Assembly: GCA_011055275.1 (NCBI GenBank) | Contig: DSEZ01000053.1 | Span: 1-6,733 of the forward strand | Length of the DNA stretch: 6,733 nt | Source of the DNA: Thermoprotei archaeon | Lineage (GTDB): Archaea; Thermoproteota; Thermoprotei_A; Marsarchaeales; UBA168 | Direction: 5' to 3' | Shown here: positions 1 to 5,919 of the stretch, in pieces | How the letters are laid out: the number at the start of each line of letters is the position of its first letter | Position numbering within the stretch: the stretch's first letter is position 1 | The notes under the pieces: generated by a model | Seen by the model: the letters and a program-made list of their open reading frames with translations, nothing else | The model's database searches: none | What the model was told of the DNA's origin: nothing | Made by a program: the position numbers and the translations under genes

Positions 1-2370
1 AGCGCGTTCCAGAGCGATTTCGAGGTCGAGGTTCTGGCCGGGCCGCAGCTTTATAACCCAACGCTTTATTCAAAGCCATTCTCGGCAGTTAACTGGTATG
101 ACCCGAGCCTTCCGTACCCTTACAAGTACAACCTCACGGCTGCCATGGACGAGCTTCTGAAGGTTCCTGGCATAACTTATAACAAGGCAGCCGGGCAGTG
201 GTATTACAATGGTTCTCCGTTCTCGCCGACCCTCTATTACAGGAGCGACGATCCGATCAGGACTGAGGCAGCTCAAGACTTTGCTAAGGCCGCCGCACAG
301 ATCAACCTCACCATAGACCTCGTGGATGTCACTGGTGAGACGGCTAGCGGAGAGATATATAGTCCTGCAGCCTCCGCCGTGATATCGCCAGGAGTTATGG
401 GCGCAAACCTCTCCACGGTGAAGCCTCCTGTCTTTAATTACACTTACGCAAAGACCAACGACAAGTGGGACATGTACACGTTTGGATGGATCGTGTCTGC
501 GAACCCGAACTGGCCTGACTTCTTCTTTACTAGTGAGTACGCGGGTGTGGTAAACTTTGGAAATTACTACAACCCTGAAATGGACTACTGGGGCAACGTC
601 CTTTACTATGGCGCAACGAACATCTCCATAGCGCAGGAAGCCGCGTGGAACGTGCAAAAGATATTCTACCAGGACCTTCCTTACATAATATGGTTCTACG
701 AGCCAGAGTTGTACTCCGTCTCGACAAATGGATGGTCTGGCTACGCGCTTATTCCAACTACCGGGCCTTCGACTTCCACTGGCCTTTACTATACTTCGCT
801 GAACGTGCATCCCAGTGGGCAAGCGTACGGTGGCACGTTTACCGAGGCCTTGCACGGGGTTCCAACATCGCTTAATCCGCTATACCAGACCAACTGGGTT
901 TGGCAAATAGATGTCTGGCAGGAGGTCTACGATAGCCCGCTGGGCACGCCGCCGACCGGCGTTACCTCATTGGCCATAATTCCATGGATGGCAACCTATT
1001 CGATTCAGAACGAGACCACAGTGGCGCTTGGCAAGGGAAACGGCTGGTGGAACCCCTTTAATGCGAGCGAGATAGTCAAGGGCCAGGTGATAACCCTTAA
1101 CTTCTTCCACAACCTCACGTGGCAAGATGGTGTTCCGATAACGGCGAAGGACTACAACTTCTCGCTGTACTATTGGGACTATCAGGGGCTGAGCGGCGCA
1201 TCCACTCCAAACTCATACGCTTCGACGCCGCCTTACGGCCTGCTGGCCACATATATACCTCCTAACAACCCGTACGAGATCAAGCTCTACGTTAACTCGA
1301 CTAACCTGTGGAACATATACACGCTTAACACCGCTTTGATACCGGAGCACATATTCAAGTACTTCAACCCGTCCGCGGTTGCGAGCAGCACTGGTGCCAT
1401 GGACACGACGGTTCCGGCGAACCAGATATCCGGTCTGTCTGGGTATTTGGCATCTGGCGTAACGAAGCTTCCCCAGTTCATACTCTGGTTGCCGAACCTG
1501 GAAGTTGGCAGCGGCCCGTTCACGTTCGTTAGCTGGAATAAGGTCTCCAACGTGATAACTCTCGTTAGGAACATACACTATTACAGGACAGCATGGTGGG
1601 CCTTCCAGCAGGGCGCGATAGCCGGTAAGCCTTTCACGTATACGACGAACATAAATGAGACGATATACAACCCGACGTCTTCGACCTTTGAAGGTGTAGC
1701 CCCTGGCAGCACTGGGACCATTCCAATAACCAATGCCACGGGTTATGTTGAAGTGCTGTCCAATTCGAGCCAAGTTCTCGCCAAAGCGCCGCTACAGGGA
1801 GGTTCAAACGGCGTCTATACGGCTACCATCAATACTTCCTCGCTTGCTCCAGGACTTTACGAAGTGTTTACGAACGCGACTTACACGAGCTTTGGCCTGC
1901 AAAGGTACTGGTACACCTTCACCGCGATTAACGTGAAGACCAGTGTGGCTAAGATAACCGCTCCCACGCTATCCTCCAGCTCGGTCACGAAGGGCCAGCC
2001 GGTTACAATAAGCACGCAGGCTTTGTCGTACACGGGAGCTCCTTTGGCCGGGCAAACCATAGTTTTCTTGGTCAATGGTACTCAGATAGGAACGAACGTA
2101 ACGAATAGCAATGGAATAGCCATGTACAAGTACACGCCATCGGCCACAGGCGTGCTTTCCGTAAGCGCCTATGCGGCTAGCAATTCATCTGTGTCATCGC
2201 CCTCGGCGAAGCTTACAGTTTCATCTCCGACTAACTACGCGCTGTACGCCATAGTAGCTGTAGTCATCATCGTGATCGTGGTCGTGGCTGTTGTGTTGCT
2301 TACGCGTAAGCCCTCTAATAAGGGAGGATCGCAACCTCAACCAGCTCAACAACAGCAAGCTCAACAATAA
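1..2370 (+). CDS. Family 5 (SBP_bac_5) extracellular solute-binding protein of a Dpp/Opp-type ABC importer, 5'-truncated, C-terminally membrane-anchored
   Basis: The frame is open from base 1, so the gene starts upstream; the ATG at 145 is internal. 789 residues are visible (numbered from base 1). Residues 1-260 resemble the C-terminal lobe of DppA-like proteins: an A-x-x-ELL helix near 47-53, a KWDMYTFGW segment at 155-163 followed by a N-W-P-D-F-F stretch, and a late Y-E-P-E-L-Y strand. From 277 a second family 5 N-terminal-lobe pattern begins: GGTFTEAL with SLNPL at 290-294, WQDGVPITAKD at 374-384, and GSGPFTFVSW at 503-512 followed by an LVRN-H-Y motif. Two Ig-like beta modules follow (about 562-645 and 651-740), then a membrane helix (746-767), an R-K stop-transfer and a Gln-rich tail. 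The protein should sit outside the cell, tethered by its C-terminus, and deliver solute to the DppB/DppC permease encoded downstream. Archaeal family 5 proteins bind peptides or oligosaccharides; the substrate here is undetermined. The family assignment is firm; the module boundaries are by eye. Confidence 0.9.
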   Translation, partial: SAFQSDFEVEVLAGPQLYNPTLYSKPFSAVNWYDPSLPYPYKYNLTAAMDELLKVPGITYNKAAGQWYYNGSPFSPTLYYRSDDPIRTEAAQDFAKAAAQINLTIDLVDVTGETASGEIYSPAASAVISPGVMGANLSTVKPPVFNYTYAKTNDKWDMYTFGWIVSANPNWPDFFFTSEYAGVVNFGNYYNPEMDYWGNVLYYGATNISIAQEAAWNVQKIFYQDLPYIIWFYEPELYSVSTNGWSGYALIPTTGPSTSTGLYYTSLNVHPSGQAYGGTFTEALHGVPTSLNPLYQTNWVWQIDVWQEVYDSPLGTPPTGVTSLAIIPWMATYSIQNETTVALGKGNGWWNPFNASEIVKGQVITLNFFHNLTWQDGVPITAKDYNFSLYYWDYQGLSGASTPNSYASTPPYGLLATYIPPNNPYEIKLYVNSTNLWNIYTLNTALIPEHIFKYFNPSAVASSTGAMDTTVPANQISGLSGYLASGVTKLPQFILWLPNLEVGSGPFTFVSWNKVSNVITLVRNIHYYRTAWWAFQQGAIAGKPFTYTTNINETIYNPTSSTFEGVAPGSTGTIPITNATGYVEVLSNSSQVLAKAPLQGGSNGVYTATINTSSLAPGLYEVFTNATYTSFGLQRYWYTFTAINVKTSVAKITAPTLSSSSVTKGQPVTISTQALSYTGAPLAGQTIVFLVNGTQIGTNVTNSNGIAMYKYTPSATGVLSVSAYAASNSSVSSPSAKLTVSSPTNYALYAIVAVVIIVIVVVAVVLLTRKPSNKGGSQPQPAQQQQAQQ

Positions 2371-2398
2371 AAATATATTTTTTGAATAGTTTGATTTT
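2371..2398 (+). terminator. T-run (archaeal type) terminator after the binding-protein gene
   Basis: Directly after the TAA stop lies an A/T-only stretch with six consecutive T (2378-2383), followed by TTTG and TTTT tracts up to 2398. No stable hairpin precedes it. Archaeal RNA polymerase terminates at such oligo-T tracts without a stem. It probably ends or attenuates the binding-protein transcript before the permease genes. Confidence 0.55.
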
Positions 2399-2432
2399 AA
2401 CAAGTTGCTTTAGGTTCGCGGGTTTCCCTTGG

Positions 2433-2454
2433 TGCGCTTTTGTTTTGCGCTTTT
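2433..2454 (+). repeat. Short direct repeat TGCGCTTTT x2
   Basis: TGCGCTTTT occurs at 2433-2441 and again at 2446-2454, a 13-base period in a T-rich stretch. It could be a back-up termination tract for the upstream gene or chance low complexity. No function can be assigned. Confidence 0.3.
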
Positions 2455-2474
2455 CAGTTAGTTGCATTCTTCAC

Positions 2475-2494
2475 AAGAGGTCAGCTGTCCTCTT
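2475..2494. promoter_or_regulatory. 20-base near-perfect palindrome, candidate regulator operator upstream of dppB
   Basis: The arms AAGAGG and CCTCTT are exact reverse complements around a CAGCTG core that is itself palindromic. Only the T/T pair flanking the core (2481 and 2488) breaks the symmetry. It ends 7 bases before the TATA-like box at 2502-2509. A dimeric archaeal regulator (Lrp/AsnC, TrmB or MarR type) bound just upstream of BRE/TATA would be well placed to activate or repress. The symmetry is seen directly; its role as an operator is inferred. Confidence 0.45.
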
Positions 2495-2495
2495 C

Positions 2496-2509
2496 ACGAA
2501 ATTTTTAAG
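2496..2509 (+). promoter_or_regulatory. Candidate BRE/TATA promoter (distal) for the permease genes
   Basis: An A/T-rich TTTTTAAG at 2502-2509 with purine-rich ACGAAA just upstream resembles an archaeal BRE plus TATA box. Transcription would start near 2530, giving a leader of about 75 bases before the TTG at 2605 that includes the GGAGGT at 2583-2588. It competes with the more proximal candidate at 2571-2580. Confidence 0.4.
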
Positions 2510-2568
2510 GCGATCAGGGACCGATAAAACAAAGTGCAAAAATCGATCTTTTGAGTGAACTACCGCCC

Positions 2569-2580
2569 AAAACGCTTAAA
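2569..2580 (+). promoter_or_regulatory. Candidate BRE/TATA promoter (proximal) for the permease genes
   Basis: AAAACGCTTAAA ends with a CTTAAA TATA-like box at 2575-2580, centred about 28 bases upstream of the TTG start at 2605. That is the spacing expected if transcription begins at or next to the start codon, giving a leaderless mRNA, which is common for first genes of crenarchaeal operons. The box is a weaker match than the one upstream of the ATPase gene. Confidence 0.35.
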
Positions 2581-2604
2581 GCGGAGGTTCATTAACTTTC
2601 AATA

Positions 2605-3615
2605 TTGAGCCTGAGAGGATTCATACTAAGGCGCCTAGGTGCCATGATAGTGGTTTTAGTAGTGGTTGCCGCAATAAACTTTTTCTTGTTCCAGATACTG
2701 CCTTTTTACGTTCTGCACGTTAACCCAGAACAGTGGTTCGTGCCCTTACCGTCGGGGAGCGTACATAACGTGGCGTACATAGAGAAAATAAGGGCGCAAG
2801 TTATCGCAGCCATGGGCTTCAACCTGCCCGTGTATGAGAGGTTCTTCGTCTATCTCAGGTCGATGTTTACCTTCAACTTCGGTTATAACGTGGGAGGAGC
2901 CCTATCAGGTCCCGTCATAGTTACCATAGAACGCTTCGCACCTTATACGATCCTTCTCCTGGGTTCCTCTACGGTGGCGGCTTACATAGTGGGTATTTAC
3001 CTCGGTGTCGTTTCTGCGGCTAAGAGGGGGCAAGTGGCCGACGTCGCCTCGTTTACCACACTTCTGTTCCTATATGCTATGCCATCTTTCTGGATTGGCA
3101 CGCTCCTGCTGATCTTTTTCGCCTTTTCGATGAAGCTGTTTCCGATCGACGCGGAAGCGTACTTTTCGTCTTTCCATGGGATAGCCTTTGTGGGAGCTCT
3201 GCTTAAAGCGATGGTACTCCCATTTACCTCCCTTCTTCTCGTAAGCATAGGCGGCGTCTACTTAATAATGCGCAGTACAACAATAGACGTATTGAGCGAA
3301 GACTACATAATGATGGCTAGGGCCAAGGGCCTTTCAAACTCTGCAATCCTATACAAGCACGCGCTGAGAAATGCCATACTTCCAATTATAACGCTGTTCG
3401 CGATATCCATGGGTTTCATCTTGTCAGGAGCCGTCATCACAGAGACCATATTCTCTTGGCCTGGGCTGGGATATTGGACCTTTGTGGCTATTGAGACGCT
3501 TGACTTTCCCTTGGAGCAAGCGATCTTCTTTGTGATATCCATAATGGTTGTAGCCGCAAACTTCATTGCCGATCTGCTGTACGGTTTCCTTGATCCAAGG
3601 ATTAGAGCGGGGTGA
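2605..3615 (+). CDS. dppB: ABC transporter permease, DppB/OppB type
   Basis: This 336-residue protein is one of two membrane subunits forming the import channel. Its length is normal for DppB. The N-terminus (LRGFILRRL, then a hydrophobic helix at about 11-34) is typical. Further membrane helices lie near 113-136, 149-172, 200-221, 260-280 and 305-326, with an extracytoplasmic loop between the first two. The cytoplasmic EAA coupling loop, which contacts the ATPases, is at about 231-262 with DYIMMARAKGLS and KHALRNAILP. Next come the family motif AVITETIFSWPGLG (276-289) and the terminal LDPRIR. TTG at 2605 is chosen because an in-frame TAA lies at 2593-2595, the next ATG (2644) would remove the conserved basic N-terminus, and no ATG or GTG lies between. 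GGAGGT at 2583-2588 is 16 bases away, farther than usual. The gene is followed after 5 bases by dppC, so the two are surely co-transcribed. The exact substrate is unknown. Confidence 0.95.
   Translation: MSLRGFILRRLGAMIVVLVVVAAINFFLFQILPFYVLHVNPEQWFVPLPSGSVHNVAYIEKIRAQVIAAMGFNLPVYERFFVYLRSMFTFNFGYNVGGALSGPVIVTIERFAPYTILLLGSSTVAAYIVGIYLGVVSAAKRGQVADVASFTTLLFLYAMPSFWIGTLLLIFFAFSMKLFPIDAEAYFSSFHGIAFVGALLKAMVLPFTSLLLVSIGGVYLIMRSTTIDVLSEDYIMMARAKGLSNSAILYKHALRNAILPIITLFAISMGFILSGAVITETIFSWPGLGYWTFVAIETLDFPLEQAIFFVISIMVVAANFIADLLYGFLDPRIRAG
3611..3615 (+). promoter_or_regulatory. Shine-Dalgarno site that decides the dppC start
   Basis: GGTGA, a match to the archaeal anti-Shine-Dalgarno, overlaps the dppB stop codon and sits 5 bases before ATG 3621. 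That spacing favours ATG 3621 over the in-frame GTG at 3612, which lies inside this same ribosome-binding site. Confidence 0.6.
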
Positions 3616-3620
3616 AGCCA

Positions 3621-5180
3621 ATGAGCTGGTCGTCTAAGCACCAGGGGATAAGCGAGTTCTTCCACAACAAGTTGGGCATAACTGGGTTAGCTATAATTGT
3701 GTTCTTCACGTTCACGGCCCTTTGCGCGCCGCTTTTGACCTCGAATTCACCGAATCAGATTTACGTAACGGGTCCATGGGCTGTTCCACAGTGGGCGACC
3801 GCGTTCCCGCAGTACTCTGACCTTCCATCGAACATGCTTGTTACGAGCGCCGACCTAGCGAACTGGCGTATTACCACAGCCAGCTCGACGCAGGCCACGC
3901 CTCAGCAGGTCGCCTTACCGGCCTCCGCGCTTAATGGGCTCGGCTTCAAGTTCGATCCGAGAGAGGCGCTCCTGATAAGCAGCGCTGTGCCGTACTCCGC
4001 GAAAACTTTCTCGGGAGAAACCGTGGCAAGCCTTTCGTATAATTTCACTTACGAATACAAGCCTCCGTATGACTTTACTTTTGGCGATATAATATACGTT
4101 GCCAACGTGAGTAACGTTGCCGACTTCTACTTCAGGTTCATATTGAGTGGCCCAAGTGGGACGTACAAGCTCACCAGTTACGCTATTATGTCGAATTCGC
4201 CGGTTGAGGTCATAAGCTACAGAAACGGAATCCCGGTAGGAAGATGGTACGACATATCCCTATCAAACGTGTTGCCTGATGTTAACACGGCCGCTTTGGG
4301 ACCTTCTGGGTCTACTGCAGTCGATAGCGGAGAGATATTCTTAGCTAAGAAGGGGATTTACAACTATACGGTCCAGCTGGTAATTATACCGCAACAGGGG
4401 GAGACGGCCTTTGTTAAGGTTTACATGGAGCCAGCTTACTTCCACGTGCTTGGCAGAGCCTACGGCCTACTGGGCAGCGACGACAAGGGGAGGGACCTTT
4501 GGTCGCAGTTCGTCTATGGGTCGCGGATCTCCATCGAAGTGGGCCTGCTTGCTTCAGCGGCTACCGTGGTGATTGGGACCTTCCTCGGGTTGTTTTCCGC
4601 CATAGAGGGTGGTGTGCTGGACGAGTTTTGGATGAGGGTAGCTGACGTGATACTGGTGCTGCCTTTCCTGCCGCTGGCAATCGTTGTCCTGTTCGTGTTT
4701 ACTCAAAGCCCCGTGGTTCAGAAAGATCCGTCGATACTTTACATATGGCTGGTGGTTCTCTTCTCAGTCCTTTCATGGCCAGGGTTGGCAAGGGTAATTA
4801 GGTCACAGGCTTTATCGCTTAAGGAGAGAGGATACGTGGAAGCAGCCAGGGCTTTGGGTGCTGGGAAGCTCTACATAATGAACAAGCATTTGCTTCCTAA
4901 CATAATGGGTCTGGTGTACGCGAACTTAGCGTTAAGTGTTCCTGGTTTTATATTAACTGAGGCATCTCTCGATTTCCTGTTTCCAAATGCCTCCACAATA
5001 CCCACTTGGGGAAGGATGATAGCAAAAGCGTACGAGCATGCCGCGTCAGCTACCGCGTATGGGTTCGGTTGGTGGTGGTTCCTGTTCCCTGGCCTGGCCA
5101 TCGTGCTTCTCTCGCTGGCATTTGTGTTGCTGGGATACGCGCTAGACGAGATATTCAACCCACGGCTGAGGAAGCGGTAA
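3621..5180 (+). CDS. dppC: ABC transporter permease, DppC/OppC type, with a large extracytoplasmic insertion
   Basis: Partner of DppB in the channel. With the ATG start it is 519 residues; ordinary DppC proteins are about 280-310. Helix 1 is at about 18-40. Residues 41-284 form an external region far longer than the short loop of standard relatives. The canonical core then resumes: LLGSDDKGRDLWSQFVYGSR (283-302), helices near 303-326, 341-361, 372-392, 428-450 and 485-508, the EAA coupling loop at about 400-429 (GYVEAARALGA, then NKHLLPNIM), and the terminal LDEIFNPRLRKR. The insertion alternates short hydrophobic strands with Gly, Ser and Asn turns (for example GIYNYTVQLVIIPQ at 245-258) and looks like a beta-sandwich; that fold is inferred. 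An in-frame GTG at 3612 would add three residues and overlap the dppB stop by 4 bases, but the GGTGA at 3611-3615 points to ATG 3621. The unknown gene at 5206 follows after 25 bases and is probably in the same operon. Confidence 0.94.
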   Translation: MSWSSKHQGISEFFHNKLGITGLAIIVFFTFTALCAPLLTSNSPNQIYVTGPWAVPQWATAFPQYSDLPSNMLVTSADLANWRITTASSTQATPQQVALPASALNGLGFKFDPREALLISSAVPYSAKTFSGETVASLSYNFTYEYKPPYDFTFGDIIYVANVSNVADFYFRFILSGPSGTYKLTSYAIMSNSPVEVISYRNGIPVGRWYDISLSNVLPDVNTAALGPSGSTAVDSGEIFLAKKGIYNYTVQLVIIPQQGETAFVKVYMEPAYFHVLGRAYGLLGSDDKGRDLWSQFVYGSRISIEVGLLASAATVVIGTFLGLFSAIEGGVLDEFWMRVADVILVLPFLPLAIVVLFVFTQSPVVQKDPSILYIWLVVLFSVLSWPGLARVIRSQALSLKERGYVEAARALGAGKLYIMNKHLLPNIMGLVYANLALSVPGFILTEASLDFLFPNASTIPTWGRMIAKAYEHAASATAYGFGWWWFLFPGLAIVLLSLAFVLLGYALDEIFNPRLRKR

Positions 5181-5194
5181 ATCGCACTGGTCCT

Positions 5195-5201
5195 AGGTAA
5201 T
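5195..5201 (+). promoter_or_regulatory. Shine-Dalgarno-like site for the 199-residue unknown gene
   Basis: GGTAATC differs by one base from the archaeal consensus GGTGATC and lies 4 bases before ATG 5206. It supports that start and argues the small gene is really translated from the dppBC transcript. Confidence 0.4.
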
Positions 5202-5205
5202 CGAG

Positions 5206-5805
5206 ATGAAAAAGAGGCTCTTTTTGGAATCTTGTGTGGTGCTTTTGATGGTCTTAGCAGGTGTTTCATTTTGTCTGTTTTATCCTAAAAGCTACGTGAG
5301 GCCAGGTTTATCGCTTCAATACAATGAAACCGTTGGGCTAAAGAACAGTCCCACTAATGTTGAGTTTAACATAAGCGTCACAAGAGTGAAGGGGCAATTC
5401 ATATACTTCAATTACACGGTCATGGGGGCTCTAAATGCCACTTTCAGTCATCCCGTGACGACGCAAAACATCACCGCTTTCTTTGACCCTTTTTACAACT
5501 ATACCTACGTAGCCATCGAGTACTTCGGGTTACCCTTGTTCGTTTCTGGGCTTCACGATGGTATGGGATCAACCATAGTGAAGCTTTCAGGGATCCCTTT
5601 CAACGCATCATATTCGGTTATCGGCACTTACGTTAGCGTCAACCTCACGTCCCTGATCAAGAAAGAGGGCATACCCGTGATCACGATGGTTTTCGCTGGC
5701 AATTATAATTCACATGGGATCCTTGTGGACTGCAACGTGACTAGCGTTTCCGAAGGGATATCGGTTTACGAGACCGTGAAGCTGATAAGTGAATTCATGA
5801 AATGA
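5206..5805 (+). CDS. Unrecognised membrane-anchored extracellular protein, sequon-rich, between permease and ATPase genes
   Basis: I do not recognise the family. The 199-residue protein starts with MKKR and a hydrophobic stretch at about 5-26, a signal peptide or uncleaved N-terminal anchor; no lipobox is evident (the Cys at 23 is preceded by VSF). The rest appears to be one external domain rich in short beta-strand-like segments and Tyr, Phe, Val and Thr, with no second membrane helix. Nine N-x-S/T glycosylation sequons are visible (Asn 40, 55, 69, 77, 88, 98, 133, 146, 177), as expected for an archaeal surface protein. It begins 25 bases after dppC in the same direction, has a ribosome-binding-like site and is followed by a gap with a new promoter, so it is probably the last gene of the dppBC transcript. 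A role as an accessory surface subunit of the importer is inferred from position only; it could be an unrelated passenger. It is clearly a real gene: good start, export signal and archaeal codon use. Confidence 0.75.
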   Translation: MKKRLFLESCVVLLMVLAGVSFCLFYPKSYVRPGLSLQYNETVGLKNSPTNVEFNISVTRVKGQFIYFNYTVMGALNATFSHPVTTQNITAFFDPFYNYTYVAIEYFGLPLFVSGLHDGMGSTIVKLSGIPFNASYSVIGTYVSVNLTSLIKKEGIPVITMVFAGNYNSHGILVDCNVTSVSEGISVYETVKLISEFMK

Positions 5806-5870
5806 ACGATTAGCTCGGCAGCTGACGACAGGGCCCATTCGCGCATTTTCTCCGGTGGATCTGAAGTTTG

Positions 5871-5883
5871 GGAAAGTTTATAA
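5871..5883 (+). promoter_or_regulatory. BRE/TATA promoter of the ATPase gene
   Basis: GGAAAG (5871-5876) directly abuts TTTATAA (5877-5883), a classic archaeal BRE plus TATA box. Initiation is expected near 5905-5908, leaving a leader of about 12-15 bases before ATG 5920, with a weak GGTG (5910-5913) as the only ribosome-binding element. The ATPase genes can therefore be transcribed apart from dppBC. Confidence 0.7.
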
Positions 5884-5919
5884 GTGGTCAATTGCGTTAC
5901 AAAAAGTTCGGTGTAAAAC

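Noticed and set aside
145..147. ATG at 145 as the start of the binding protein
   Set aside because: The frame is open back to base 1 with binding-protein-like residues, no signal peptide follows this Met, and it falls within the A-M-D-E-L-L helix of the lobe.
70..855. 261-codon open frame on the - strand inside the binding-protein gene
   Set aside because: It lies wholly antisense to a well-supported coding region, has an Arg/Val-rich composition without recognisable motifs, and no promoter or ribosome-binding site precedes it.
1213..1773. 186-codon open frame on the - strand
   Set aside because: Antisense shadow of the binding-protein gene; very Arg-rich, with no family resemblance.
3612..3614. 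GTG as the dppC start, giving a 4-base overlap with dppB
   Set aside because: Possible, but the GTG is part of a GGTGA ribosome-binding site placed 5 bases before ATG 3621, which is the better start.
3303..3665. 120-codon open frame on the - strand over the dppB/dppC junction
   Set aside because: It is the complement of the conserved EAA loop and C-terminus of DppB plus the dppC start; no independent evidence supports it.
4871..5269. 132-codon open frame on the - strand over the dppC end and the next gene's start
   Set aside because: Overlaps two supported + strand genes and shows no domain or expression signal.
5820..5870. Possible structured RNA or riboswitch in the gap before dppD
   Set aside because: The promoter at 5871-5883 lies downstream, so this sequence would not be in the dppD leader, and no convincing stem pairing was seen.
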